A stretch of DNA of 64,000 nt from Nepenthes gracilis. Lineage: Eukaryota; Streptophyta; Magnoliopsida; Caryophyllales; Nepenthaceae. The stretch spans positions 18,142,037 to 18,206,036 of the forward strand of contig BSYO01000004.1 of assembly GCA_033239525.1 (NCBI GenBank), read 5' to 3'. Below are positions 34,206-46,456 of the stretch, piece after piece. The position numbers were made by a program, and so were the translations under genes. The notes under the pieces were generated by a model, which saw only the letters and a list, made by a program, of their open reading frames with translations, was not told the DNA's origin and ran no database searches. Positions within the stretch are counted from its first letter, which is position 1. The number at the start of each line of letters is the position of its first letter.

Positions 34206-36363
34206 TTTAATTATATTTTAAAAATGAAAATTTTGGGGTCAATTGAAGTTTTGGCTCAAAGTTAACCTTTAAACTGAATCATATTAGGTTGAGTGATGCA
34301 TGACTAGTACCTGACGCATGCACCTGCGTGTTCTTAGTAAAAGGTCACACATAAAGAATATCTGACTAGCGCTTAAGTGCACTTTTTATAAATTGTTTAT
34401 ACCCGATGTGCACTTGAGGGACACTCATGCGCACTTTTGGTTGATTGTTAGCGTCTAACGCATGCATGAGGTGACACTCATGTGCCACAATGCTTTTTCT
34501 CAGTGTCCAATGTGCACATAATAGGGGCACATACATCAGTCTTTTATATAAGTCTCATCCAACTAATTTTTAGTCATTTTCTGCTAAAGTTTTTAGCGAA
34601 TTGAGAGAAAGCAAAGAGGAGAAGAGTGACAAGAAGAGAAAAAAAGGTTAGAAGAGGATATTTGAAGCGAATTTAAAGAAGATTTTTAGTAAATTTAAAG
34701 ACAATACAAGTGTATCTAAAGTCTTCTTTCTTTTATTATTGATTTTTTTCTACTTTTTTGAATATTTGTTTTTTTTCAATACTCATACATGTCATATTTT
34801 TGTAACTAAATTATTTCCACTCCATATACTTGGACTCTCATTTTCACTCGTTATAAATTTTATAAAGTTCATATCCTAAATTTACTCATAATATGTTGTT
34901 AAACTAGCTCTTTATATTTTTTACTCATGCATGTTTTGAAATTCTATTTTAATGCCCTTATATGTTTTGATGTTTGTATGTAATGCTTTATCTTGCTCTA
35001 AATCCTTAAATATATACTTACATGTTATAAAATTATCATAAATTGTCCCTACATATTTGTCAATTGAAAGAAAATATTAGGATTATAGGATTTTTAATAG
35101 TTTTTCTATAATTCTATGCTATAAATAGTCCACATATTGAAAAATTTCATAATATAATTTTTATATGTTTTAAAACGTGTATATTCAAGTTCCTTAAAAA
35201 ATTTAAGGCACCATATGACAAGTATTTGAAAAAATTTTGAAAAAAATTCTACAAATTGTGAAAAAATTAAGAATATTTTCTCTAATATGAGAAAATATAA
35301 AAGATTATTTATATTTGTATAGAGTTATTTATTTATTTATGTACGGACCATTGTAAAAATTAGCGGTGATATATTATAAGATATCTTAGTATATTATATT
35401 AGTGATTGAGGTTTGAGCTATCATCCGCAGGTTAAAAATAGTATTCGACCCTATCTATGGGGTTTTGTGTATGATAACCCACTTACGGGTCTTAAATAAT
35501 AATGTAAGGCATTTGATTATGTGGAAACACACAAAACTCAAGTTTTAATTATTCACTTATTTATTAACAAGACCTTACTTGTCATTGGTCTATAACAATT
35601 ATCTTGATTTTTTAGCATGCTTTTTATAGTTCATTGTAGATTAAGAATTGGAAAAAAGAAATTTGAAATCCATGCATAAATGTTATAGAAAATTTATGGT
35701 CATACATCTAAATTTTGATTCATTGTTCCTTTCAATATATTTTAATATAAATTATATATTTGATTATAGAAAATTTATATACCTTATTGAACAATTGGTT
35801 CACTCATAGTTTTATTTTTTTACTAACCCCTTTTGTGTTAGTGACTCGAAACACATTTGTAAGTAAGAAGGATTGGTAGGAAAGCTATTAGTGGAAGTAG
35901 AATTACGAATCAGAATAGTTTGGATGTTGCAATTTGTCTCAAAATAGAATTTTTAGAAAGTTTATTTTATTCCGATTAATTGTTCTATATTATATGAAAG
36001 TCGCGAAGCTCTTGTCGGTAATATAGCTGGATTGCGGTTCTCTTTTTAGTAATTTTGTTGAGATATTATTTTTCAATGCTCTGATGTGATACGATATTTA
36101 TCATAATGAATATTTTGACATTTGAATATTGTTAAAAATTACAATTATTTGATAATGTGGTATTTAAGATCCTGTGATGTGATTCATGATTTCATTTCAA
36201 GTCATTTGTTGACAAATAATTTTAGGGCTACGTCTGATGACGAAACTTTAGATTTTAGGGATTTGTTAGCTTTATTTTAAAAAATTAAGATTTGAAATGA
36301 GTTAAGATAATAGTTAGATTAATTGACGTAAGATGGATAAATTTTATCATGGGATTGTGGACA
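34206..36363 (+). repeat. 3' LTR of the chromovirus
   Basis: It follows a TTTGAGGACGAGATTTT stretch, the place and form of the polypurine region in these elements, and ends GGGATTGTGGACA, close to the GGGATGTGACA ends of the sister LTRs. A TATA-like TTTATATAAGTC lies near 34542, and a purine-rich block follows. The stretch GTTCACTCATAGTTTTATTT near 35800 corresponds to the GACTCACTC block of the LTR at 16915-18614. The start is estimated. Confidence 0.55.
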
Positions 36364-37436
36364 ATGAAGCAATGGTTCCATTATTTGTGATCAAACACAT
36401 TACCATAACCAACAATATGGGATACTTCTTCATTTTCCATCTTCAACACTTCAAAATTGTAAAAAATGTAAGATGTGAAGAATTTTCTTCTCGACATGAC
36501 ATAAAATAAAGAGCCACTGTTAACTTCTCAATTTGTTTCATGATATGTTAAGTTGATCATTTCTTCTTCTTTATAAATCAATAGAAGGTCAAATTTAGTA
36601 ACAATTAAGACTTGCTCCGCATCTTGAGACTTCTTAGCATTTTTCTTGTTCCCATCAACATTTTGCCGCCTCCACTTTTAATAATACTTATTGATATGCC
36701 CCTTCTTTCTGCAATGATAGTATTTAAGGTTTTGGTACATCGATCAAGAGTTGTTTTGACTCTTCTCACTAGATTTTAGATATCACCCTTTATTTCTTCC
36801 TTGTGACTATGAGATTAGCACTTTAGAGTGTGAGAAAAAAGAGCATTGTGATTGTCGAGTCATCTCCTCATTCAGTATAGCTCCATGTACTATCTCTAGG
36901 GTCACCATATCATGTGGAGTAATAGTGACGATGGTGATTCGTATTACCTCTTATGAATTTAGCAGTATAGTTAACAATCATAAGCATAACAATTCATTAT
37001 CAAATTTAATATCCATACCACTTAACTAATTAACATATCATTGGAACTCATTCAAATGATCGGCTATAGATGTACTATCCTTGTATCTTACTTTCATTAA
37101 TTTTATTAAGTAATACAATTTGTCGTTACCCATTTTCGAGGTGTAAAGTATTTTAAGCTTCTCCCACAACATTTTTATATGTGTTTTATTTCGAATATGA
37201 TTTATATATTATTATTAATAAATTATCAAATATAACTACAAACTTGTTTGTGTTTAAAAATTTACTCTTTTTATATTTTGATTTAGGCTTTTGAGTAGTA
37301 AAAAAAAAGATATATTATTTCAACAAATAATAAATCTTTCATTTTACTCTACCAAATATCATAATTTAAGCTACTAAATTAAATCATTTTATTTCTAACC
37401 TCCATTTATTCAAACAAATTTTAACACACGACAATA
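36364..37436 (-). pseudogene. Copia gag and protease remnant
   Basis: On the minus strand, near 36720, YYHCRKKGHINKYY is a C-x-x-C-x-x-x-x-H-x-x-x-x-C zinc knuckle with one Cys replaced. Downstream near 36530, VNSGSLFYVMSRRKFFTSY fits the copia protease site (L-D-S-G-x-S-x-H-M-T), followed by KMENEEVSHIVGYGNV. Upstream (36830-37400) lie Leu- and Lys-rich pieces where the copia gag domain is expected. Stops occur throughout. The remaining pol would continue left but chromovirus sequence begins there. Confidence 0.6.
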
Positions 37437-37461
37437 ACAACCATATTGATACAACTTATTA
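37437..37461 (-). promoter_or_regulatory. Copia primer-binding site
   Basis: On the minus strand TTGTATCAATATGG stands just after the LTR end. It resembles TTGGTATCAGAGC, complementary to initiator Met tRNA, the usual primer site of plant copia elements. Confidence 0.5.
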
Positions 37462-38330
37462 TGATCCAAACTTTTATTTGAATTGTGAGAAAATAAATTA
37501 ATAATACACAACAAGTCAATAATAATTACACCAAATAAGACATATAAAATTTTATATAAAAAATATCATTTTTAAATGAGAAAAAATTATAGGATTATGA
37601 GTCCAAAAAATATTCACAAAGTGGTATGCCCAATTATAAATCTTAATGAATTCATGAATATAATACCTTATCATGAATATAATACCTTATAATAAATGAG
37701 CCAAAATAATAAAAAGTATAGGACAAATTTAAACAGTAAAATGTCATTCATAACTGTAAAAATAATATATTCAAGGTCGGTGAAAAATAAAACTCAATTT
37801 GAAACTTAATTGAATGAGAAAATCCTCTTCTATCTTTTTCTCTATTTTTTTCTTTTTTTTTTTCACTATGTGGATACTCAATGTCTCAAAAATCGTGTTA
37901 AATTAACCCTAAAAATATATCAAAATGTTTTATATTAGGAGTAGCGCTCAAAAGCTTCTCAGGCATGCATCAGGTATGAGTATATTGTATAACCAATAAC
38001 TAGTACTCCCCGAGTGTGCATTAGGTGTTGAGCAATCTAGACAAAATCTGTTCATACGCCCCTTGAATGCCTTTCAATCGCCCCTAATCTGAATAATGTG
38101 TGCGATTGCCTCTCATGGTCACCTCGAGTGTCCTTAATTTGGATAGTCGGTGCACATGCGTAAATCAGACGTCTATCATACGTCACTCAACAGCTTTCCT
38201 TGATCAGGACAAGGCAGGTATGCCATCATGCGTACCAACGAATGATACATCAAATGGGTATGGTATTCATGAGAAAGTGACCCACAACCGAATAACTTTT
38301 CACCAACGGAATTGGGTCAATTATTTTTCT
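37462..38330 (-). repeat. Copia 5' LTR (minus strand)
   Basis: The left edge is GATCCAAAC next to the primer-binding site. The first ~200 bases match 27963-28160. The far edge is not fixed; the part up to about 38330 holds blocks such as CGAGTGTGCATTAGGTGTTGAG that look like LTR promoter-side sequence. Confidence 0.45.
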
Positions 38331-39742
38331 TGAAAAAGGGAAAATGCCCAAACAAATATCACAGTTTGTTGTGTTTTTTTTTTTTTTAATTTTGTCCTCA
38401 ATTTTTATTTTATTTTTGAAATTGTATTCTTAAATTTTATTTGGATATCAATTTTATACCATACAATATCTCATGATGAAATTCCTGGTTTCGGTGTTTT
38501 ATAATTTAAAACCTTCAAAATAAGAATGTAATTATTATTCAAATCCAAACATAACATCATATGACCCGGGACGTGGACAATTTGACCTAAAGTTTTTTTT
38601 TTTTTTTGTAATAATTCAATCTTATAGTTTCTAAAAAAATAAAAATAAAAATCAATATGAACATTTAGTTTAAAATCAGGCATATTCCAATGAAGTCACT
38701 TCCTTTCCACCAAATGGGTAAGAAATTTTTTGATTCCTAATTGCATAAATGCTCGTAATAATAAAGAGCATCACTAGCTGTCGCATTGAAATATAATATA
38801 CAGTAGCATACTGCTTTCATTGTATAAAGGAAGGCATTTTATAATTACGATATATAATAATTATATGTTTTTAATAATTGATGAATATTATAGAGTGATG
38901 GTCGATATTTATATGTTATGTAGGACCTTCCCTAATGCCTGGGGCCCAGGTTCCGTGGCATTAATTGGCATAATGACCGCATAGAAAGGTACAGGATATA
39001 CCGTAACCATTAATATATATAATAATCAAAATTTAAGTTTAATTAATTCAAATATAATTATGTCAGGAAAGCAGCTTTATGATCCTATAATACCGAGATA
39101 TCTCCCAAATCTCCGGCTTTTGCGGTTAGTGGTCGCCTCATCAAGCCATGAGCAAATGCCTTTTGATTTTTCAATACACATATATTAAGATAATGATGAA
39201 ATATTTTTTTATAGTTTAAAAATTAAGAATATAAGCGATAAAATAACTAATCTATAATATAAATATGAAATTATATATTTTATCCTTACAATGGACCTCT
39301 CTTTATTCATCATCATGAGTTCTTCTATTGAAATGGCGTGGGAGAAGATTATTTTATTTTTGATTCTTTTAAAATTAGATGGGAGGTGCCATTTGGATAA
39401 TTCGTTTCTAATTTTGAGCATCATAAACAAAAGAATATGAAGGGTTTGTGTTACAAACCTTTTGTTATTTTTTTATGTCATGATTTTCTATTTGTTTCCT
39501 ATTATATTTTTCTTCTGCTTTTCTATTATAACTCTTTGTCCCTGCACCGCACGTGTCTTCTTTGTTATTTGTTTCTGTTAGGTTGTTGTACGGTTGGGCC
39601 ATAGTGTCGTAGCCCATTACTGTATAAAGCCATATCTATGGCTAGTGATAAAAAGGAAGAATGTTGCTCTATGGCCTCAAAGGAGATACTCGAATTTTGT
39701 TCTATGGTCTTTAGTTGATTTCAATTTGAAAAGCGCGTTTCG
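38331..39742. other. AT-rich spacer, no gene recognised
   Basis: It holds long T runs (38368-38389 and 38588-38609) and AT-rich low-complexity DNA. No element end or coding pattern was recognised. Confidence 0.45.
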
Positions 39743-40841
39743 GTCTTCTGCTGTTTTTCACCAGATTCTGAAGTATAATGGAAGTAATAAAATAAATTAA
39801 TTAAATTAAATATCCGATACACGTAAGGGATATTTAACTCTACAGATGTATAAGAACTAATAAAGATGCACAATATGTATATAATAATGAACAACAATAA
39901 TAAAGACCCGATTTTTGGTGGCGAAGTGAAAAACTCGATACCCACCGTATCGAGAGAAAAACACTCCGAGCTTCAACGGCCGCAAGCCGAAGCAATGCAC
40001 TATGAAAATCAACTTACGGCTCGGGTGGTAACGACGCTTAACCTAGCCGACTTACTCCCGACACGTGATCCCTACCAAGGAACTCCTTGGATTTGCCCGC
40101 GGCAACGGAACCGGACACCTTCCGGTCTTCAAGCCACTCTTCCCTCTCGTGCCAGTTGAATTGCCAATCACGAACGAGTCTCCTTCTTCAACGCACCAAC
40201 GTCTCCACCGAAGGTAGGAGGATGAAAGCTTTAATGGTAAAAGAAATAGAAAAAGTAATGAGAAAACCTTTGGAACATGGAGCTCAAAGTTGTAGCTTTT
40301 TGGTTTTCTCAAAAGGAACAATCACAATGGAGCATAAGAGCCTTTTCTTCTCAAGGGGGCATGAAATTCCTCTGTCCAGAATCCTTAGGGTTGAGAAATA
40401 TAAGTCCAATATTTATAGTGGAGCCAAAATTTCGTTTGAAAAATCTGCCCGTTGGGCCCGCGCTCGAGCCCCGCTCGAGCGCGCGGCGAGCAGCCGTAGG
40501 GTTTCGTGGGAAACCCTGCGGGCACTCGAGCCGGGATCGAGCACGCAGTGAGCGGCCCCCATTCTGGGATTTCATCTCGAGCGGCCAGCGAGCATGCATC
40601 AAGCGGCCCCCATTCTGGGATTTCGGCTCGAGCGGCCATCGAGCATGCAGCGAGCGGGGGAGGTTCTGGTTTTAAGGCTCGAGCCGCTATCGAGCACAAG
40701 GCGAGCGGGCGGCCTTTGGGCGGGCTCGAGCGTGTGGAGAGCGGACCGAACGAACTATAACCCGACAACCCACAACCCGACATCAAAACAATGATACATA
40801 TGGTCACGGAATATGCCAATAAGACAAATGTCTCTAACACA
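39743..40841 (-). mobile_element. LTR of the GC-rich family (copy 2)
   Basis: The reverse complement of this stretch aligns with 23166-24204 from the start TGTGTTAGAGAC at 40841 to about 39820; the far edge is estimated. It carries a 51-bp repeat with many CTCGAG sites. Left of it no gag sequence is seen, while gag of element C starts right next to 40841, so it may not be a simple insertion. Confidence 0.55.
40515..40715. repeat. 51-bp minisatellite with CTCGAG sites
   Basis: About four units have GGCTCGAGCGGCCA-CGAGCATGC and a CCCCATTCTGGGATTTC stretch. ATTCTGGGA occurs at 40561 and 40612 and TTCTGG again at 40664, a 51-bp step. The GC content is far above that of the surroundings. Copy 1 of this LTR has more diverged units near 23270-23470. 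Confidence 0.7.
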
Positions 40842-41213
40842 ATTCGATCGTTCGATGAACTTGCTGACTGTTTTCTATGCCAGTTCACCTCCAGTAGAAG
40901 GGAAGAGAAGTAGCCGTGACACCTCATCCGCCTCCAACAAGAGCGGGATGAGAGTTTGAAGTGCTTCATGTTCCGGTTCACCATGAGGCCTGCAGAATAC
41001 CCAAGCTCTTTGATGAGGTAAAGCTGAATGTCTTTATCGCAATGCTGGACCCAAGAGAGGAAGTAAAGAAATTGCTTGATGTAGGATTATCAGGAAGGTA
41101 CAGTACCAAGACTTGTTGTCCAATGTGGTACTCGTTAAAAAGAGTAATAGAAAATGGTGGATGTGCGTCAACTTTACTGATGTGAACAAAACTTACCCAA
41201 AAGATAGCTTCCA
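40842..41213 (+). pseudogene. gag fragment fused to reverse transcriptase start
   Basis: SIRSFDELA-like text at 40846, then DESLKCFMFRF near 40950 and PKLFDEVKLNVFIA to about 41040 match the retrotransposon gag domain (S-I-x-S-F-x-E-L, K-D-E-S-L-R-x-Y-x-x-R-F, F). Right after, REEVKKLLDVGF, WLSNVVLVKKSNRKWWMC and FTDVNKTYPKDSF are the start of Tat-type reverse transcriptase, across two frames. The end of gag, the protease and the linker are absent. The frame stops at the solo LTR at 41214. Confidence 0.6.
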
Positions 41214-43303
41214 TGAGGTTTCGGATTCCGAAATATGATAATTAGGAGATAATTAAGTTAATATAATTAAAATTAGACTTAATTCATGTAGAAAAATTAA
41301 GTTTTAAAATCGTGAAAAGTGTCGGTGAGGAAGGCCCGTGGGCACCTCAGGCAGTGTTGTAGGTGCCTGAACCCAGAGGCCAGCGCCTGGGGTAGACGTT
41401 GGAAATAGCACAGATATAAATAGGCTACGAGGGTTTTATTTCGGGCATTTTCGGTTTTCACATGCAGAGAGAGAGAGAGAGCGCAAGGAGAAGATAGAGG
41501 AAGAAGAAACAAAGGATCCCAGATTCGATTCCAAGTTAGAGCCAGTTAGAAAAGTGATAGATCGAATGGAGGTAAGTGCACTCATATGCTTTTCTTTCTC
41601 TTGTTGCACTTTTTATTCCATTATTCTCGGGTATTTTCATTATGATACCTATACGAGTATATATTTTATAATGCCCACAACTTAAATATGTGTTTTTATC
41701 GATTTGTTGTCCGATTCATTGTTTTTATGTGGGTTGTGTATAAGGAAACCCTAACTCGTGCCTGGACCACTTTTACACATTTATTTTAGATTTTATATAT
41801 AATTTGGCTTTAGATAATGAAAATCCATGATTTGAGCATGAAAACTTACCAATTTGGTGTTCGATTTTTCTATGTTTTATACAATTTGTCTCTAACGGAA
41901 CCCTAGCCCGCGCCCTGTGCGTTTTCTCCCATTTGCTTGAAAATTTATACATAATGTAGACTTAGAAAATTGAACTCTAGCTTATGAACGTGATTTATTG
42001 GCATTTAATTGCATGTATTACGAATATGATAATTTTATTTGTTCCGAAATTCATATTATGAACCGTTTGTGAAAGAATTTATCGTCCGAAAATTCTAAAG
42101 TTATATTTAGCTTAATGTGGTAAGAGTTTTCTAATTCTTTAAGTTTTAAAGAAATTTATACATGTAATTAAGATCATGTGAGGATTTAAACTCACAAGGA
42201 TATCGAAATATGTATCTGAATAAGCTTTATGAAAAAAGAATCAATGAGGGATATTCTGTAATTAAGTAAATGACTTATAAACCGTTCTTCAATAGAATAG
42301 AAATGAAGGATTTATGGACTTAAGAATATAATTTCCTAAGGAAATAAGGAACTAAGATTTCAGATCGATAAATGTATATCAAATAGTATATTTTGGCATA
42401 CCTTAATATATTATAATGAAAAATCATTGTTTGCTATAGGGCCACATGCGGTTAAGGCCCCATCTATAGAGATTGTATGTAAACGACCCACCTCTGAGTC
42501 TTAAATAGGAGGAGATGATTTTTGATTGTGTAAGAGTAAATACAATCCAAATTACGATCAATCACTCTTTTAGTCAGTAAAGCTTACAGGCCCTGGTCCC
42601 AACAAAATAAGTTTTTAAATTAATTTGATGATTGAGAAAAGAAAAGGAAATGAATTAAAGAAATTTGGAATGTATTATGAAAGCATTCTTCCTATTCATG
42701 TTTTATGATCTCTCATACATCTCTATTCCCTCTTACATGCATTATTATAATTTAAATTATGAAATTTACATGTTCTTTATTATATATGTGCATTGCTTAG
42801 TAATTGACTCATTCCTTTCTATTTTTTTGCCCCTTCAGATGGTCAGCACGGAGTTCATACCGATAAGAAAGAGTAAATGATCATTGCTTCATTTTAGAGC
42901 TTCGGATTATATATATTGTATTTTAGGGGATTGTATTTTTGTATTTTTGGTATAGATGATGATTCTTTTAGATTAGGAGGATTGTATACATACATTTTGT
43001 TCTTTTGTAATTTATTATAACAGTGATGATATGCTTTAGATGGATGTGGTATATTAGATTTTGGAATGCTTCCGCAGGTAATTATGAAAAGTATTCTGAG
43101 GCTTAGTAGTATCTCTCTATCTCAACATGGGTCCAGAGTCATGATGTTGGAGCCGTATATATATATTGTGGTTTTCAGATCCTTATTTGTGTTTTGTGGA
43201 TATATATGTATGTTGTATAGAAATTTGTACAGGTTGTATTAAGCTGATGTCCGTATTATAGTCAAAACTCTACTGGATTTCAGTTAGATAATATGGTACG
43301 TCA
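41214..43303 (+). mobile_element. Chromovirus-type solo LTR inside reverse transcriptase of C
   Basis: Reverse transcriptase breaks after PKDSF and resumes near 43315 with RIxQL-VDSTSGHELLSFMDA. In between, about 2.1 kb starts TGAGGTTTCGG and holds the blocks known from the other LTRs: AATATATTATAATG near 42404, CCCATCTATAG near 42461, GACTCATTCCTTTC near 42806 and CCCCTTCAGATGGTC near 42830. A (GA)n run lies near 41466. The right edge is estimated and the duplication is not clear. Confidence 0.6.
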
Positions 43304-44069
43304 TAACTTTTTGTTGTCGAGGATCAACTTATAGTGGACTCCACGTCAGGCCATGAATTGTTGAGTTTTATGGATGCCTATTCGGGTTACAACTAAATCA
43401 AAATAAGCCTAGAGGATGAGGAGCATACTTCTTTCATGACCGATCAGAGGATCTACTATTATAAGGTCATACCCTTTGATCTAAAGAATGTCGGGGTGAC
43501 TTACTAGCTTCTTGTAAACAAGATGTTCAAAACTAAAATTGGTCGGAACATGGAGATATATATAGACGACATGCTCATTAAGAGTAAGGCCACCGACGAC
43601 CATGTCTGTGACATAAACGAGACCTTCGAAATCCTCTAGGTGCACCAGATGAAACTCAACCCGGCCAAGTACATATTCAGTGTAACCTTGGAAGAGTTCT
43701 TGGACTTTATCATCTCACAATGGGGAATTGAGGTGAATCTCAAGAAGATACAAGCCATCCTTGACATGCACTCACCTCGGACCATCAAGGAGGTCCAAAA
43801 GCTAATTGGAAGGCTCGACGCTCTCTTCTGCTTCCTGGTAAAGTTCAGGAAAACGTATCTGTCATTCTTCAAGGCCTTGAAGGGGACCAAGACAACTGGT
43901 TTTCAGTAGATGGCCGAGTGCAAAGCAGCTTTCTGGGAGCTCAATGAGTACCTCTCTAACCGTCCCCTCCTAACCTCACTCCAAGAAGGCAAAGAGTCGT
44001 ATCTATATCTGGCTATTTCAGGTATGGCTCTAAGCTCAGTCCTTGTTCGGCAGTAAGACGGGATATAGC
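43304..44069 (+). pseudogene. Reverse transcriptase of element C
   Basis: SGHELLSFMDAYSGYN near 43352, MTDQRIYYYKVIPFDLKNVGVTY near 43436, MEIYIDDMLIKSK near 43550 with the catalytic Y-I-D-D motif intact, MKLNPAKYIFSV near 43650, QAILDMHSPRTIKEVQKLIGRL near 43750 and the start of RNase H (LLTSLQEGKESYLYLAIS) near 43970. The motif wording is that of the Tat lineage. Several stops break it. The frame is cut at the solo LTR at 44070. Confidence 0.75.
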
Positions 44070-46456
44070 TGTAATATCCAGATCTGAATTTGGATTATTT
44101 TAATATTTATTATAATTTTGGGTATTTCGGATGTGGTAAAAATTAATTATAATATTCTGAAAATTTGAGGAATGATCGAGGTTGCGGAATGACGTCCGAG
44201 GCACGCCCGTACTATTGTCCGAATACTGAGTTGGATTTCGGAATAAAAGAAAATTAAAATAGAAAAGAAAAATATATAATAATAATAATAATACAAAAGA
44301 AAAAAAAGAAGAAAAGGAAAAGCAATTAAGGATCGGGGAGAGAGGGAGAAAGAGGAGAGAGAAAAGGGGGGCTAGGTTTTGGCGCAGAGGAGGAGAAGGG
44401 AAGAAGCAGCGGCAGTGACGGAAGAGATCGGCGGTGATGGTGGTCAGCGGTGGCGCGGCGTAGGCTGTGGCGACGGTAGCGCAGCGTGGGAGGAGAGAGG
44501 CTGCGCGAGGAGGGGGTTGCAGCGAGGAGTAGCGACGGCCACGTAACGGCACTGGTGCCGGCTGGGTGGTGCCGAGGAGACTGGCAACGGCCACATGAGG
44601 CGGCGTGGCGGTGAGCGGAGGCTGTGGCGTGTGGCAGCAGCGCGAGCGGTGCGAGGGGAGAAAGATCGATGATGGACCGTGCGAGGAGAGAAGCCGCGCG
44701 AGAGAGAGGATGGCGGCCAGACAGGAGGCAGCGGCGGAGACGGCTGTTTGAGGCGGCGGCAGCAGTGCGGCCGTATCCGTGCGCAGAGAGGAGAGAGGGC
44801 AGTGTGGGGCGCGGGTGAGGCAAGAGAGAGAAAGGCACAAGTTGGGTGTTTCGGGACATCCTTTCTTCAGATCTACGGAGTATAAAGTCGAGGCAAATAT
44901 CCTCTAGTCCTATTCTTGGTTTGATTTAATTTCTATTGTGTTTTGACTGCTGTGGGAGATTTTATTAACATGCATGTATTTTTAAATACATCCAATTTAT
45001 TAATTATGTACATGCACGTATGTTTTTTTGGTTGTGCGGTGGTTTTATATGAGTATTTATGATTTGTAGGATTTTCGAACACTCGGACGGTATATATGTA
45101 TATTTGTGTATCTGTATATCGCGAAACCATGAATCAGGCCTTGCATTAATCATGCATGATGCAGGGGGCAGGGTCACTACGGGACCATGACGGTCCGAGA
45201 CCCGATGGGTCGTTATATGTTATCTGAGGTATGAGATATTGGCACCGCTTCCGACGGGAAGGCTTAGTCTCGACAAGGACGTGTATGATAGGCTACTTCC
45301 GCTGGAAGGAAGGTTGAGATATTTAATAACTACCTGCCCTACTGTGTATGTAAATAAGAACTATCGTAAGGAATTGATGAAATTAATATATATTTAGACG
45401 TCCTAATATATAACTAAAATTTAAGGTTTCATCAAAGTTACGGGTGGTAAAATATAGTGAGCAAGTCTCTAATTTATAGAAGACAGAGTACATGGATGGC
45501 CTTAAACTACTTACCTAAATCGTAGCAGAGCCTTGAGCTGCTAGCTTAAATCGCAACCGACATAACCGTGATTACCGGACGAGGGTAACCATTCCTCAAG
45601 TTGGTATTATTTATCTTTGATTCTCCGATTTTGTGTATGCTTTGTAATTCTGTATATATTTGGGTGATAGGAATGTCTCGTACGTATAAATATGTATAAA
45701 TCCGGAACGTGTTTTGATTTATGTTTTAGTTTCGGCTATCTTCTCTCGATTTCTGTATTATGAGATTTAGATCCGGACAATGGTATGTATCCCACACGGA
45801 TGTGGTGACAGTCGCGATTATGTAATGTGACCTCGGATCATATGATATGATATCGTTTACGATATTTTACCGGATCGTTATTTATTATGAATATGTCCTA
45901 GATGGACTATTTGATACGGATGGTAATTTAGTACGAGATATCTCCTCGGTTTTCAAGGATTTCACGGACCTTATATTTTATTTTACGTGATTGCTATGCG
46001 ATATCCCTGTTTCTGATTTATGTGTACCATTTTATACGATATTGATACTTGTTGAGCTCTAAGCTCATATTTTTATATTTTATCCTTTCATACTAGTAGT
46101 ATGGATATATTCGCAGGAGTTCGGACGTGATCTGGTTCAGATATCTCTATTAGTGAGTGAAGATATTATGTTGGGTATATTTTTAATCTCGAGAATGTGT
46201 TATGGTTATTATTTATGGCTGGATAATGGCCCTGATCCTTGTATGGTTATATTTGAATACCTCCATTACGATTATGGATAGCAAGTTTGTATTATATTGT
46301 CCGGATTTATATCTGATGAGATCTTGTGTGAGTTATATTATGTTGGGTCTTGTATGAGTATAACTGTCATGCCCGGGTTGGGCTTTTATTGTTGATAAAA
46401 ATATTATTATTGATTTTATTTTTGACCTGCGTATATTATATTCTTGGGTTGTGACA
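44070..46456 (+). mobile_element. Chromovirus-type solo LTR inside RNase H of C
   Basis: It starts TGTAATATCCAG and ends TTGGGTTGTGACA. ATAGC before (44065-44069) and ACAGC after (46457-46461) are the duplication with one changed base. RNase H resumes with QRLMYYVSKVL. It is 2387 bp. A GC-rich block (44330-44870) gives long minus-strand frames (up to 246 codons) that are Ser/Pro/Leu-rich and resemble no protein known to me; I treat them as composition effects. Confidence 0.75.

Larger units (their letters stand above)
28270..36363 (+). mobile_element. Chromovirus (Ty3/gypsy), 5'-truncated and decayed
   Basis: Domains run in the order protease, reverse transcriptase, RNase H, integrase and chromodomain, followed by an LTR, all on the plus strand. 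The 5' LTR and gag are missing. A solo LTR of the same broad type (30929-33269) breaks integrase. The element lies between copia-derived sequences (27963-28250 and 36364-38330). Many stops and frameshifts rule out function. The integrase-before-end order plus the chromodomain remnant place it in the chromoviruses, most like the Tekay/Del group. Confidence 0.75.

Noticed and set aside
40385..40984. Minus-strand frame of 199 codons
   Set aside because: It is produced by the GC-rich 51-bp repeat and crosses the LTR end into gag of element C.
44100..44859. Long minus-strand frames of 246 and 177 codons
   Set aside because: They lie in a GC-rich part of a solo LTR, are Ser/Pro/Leu-rich by composition and have no recognisable domain.
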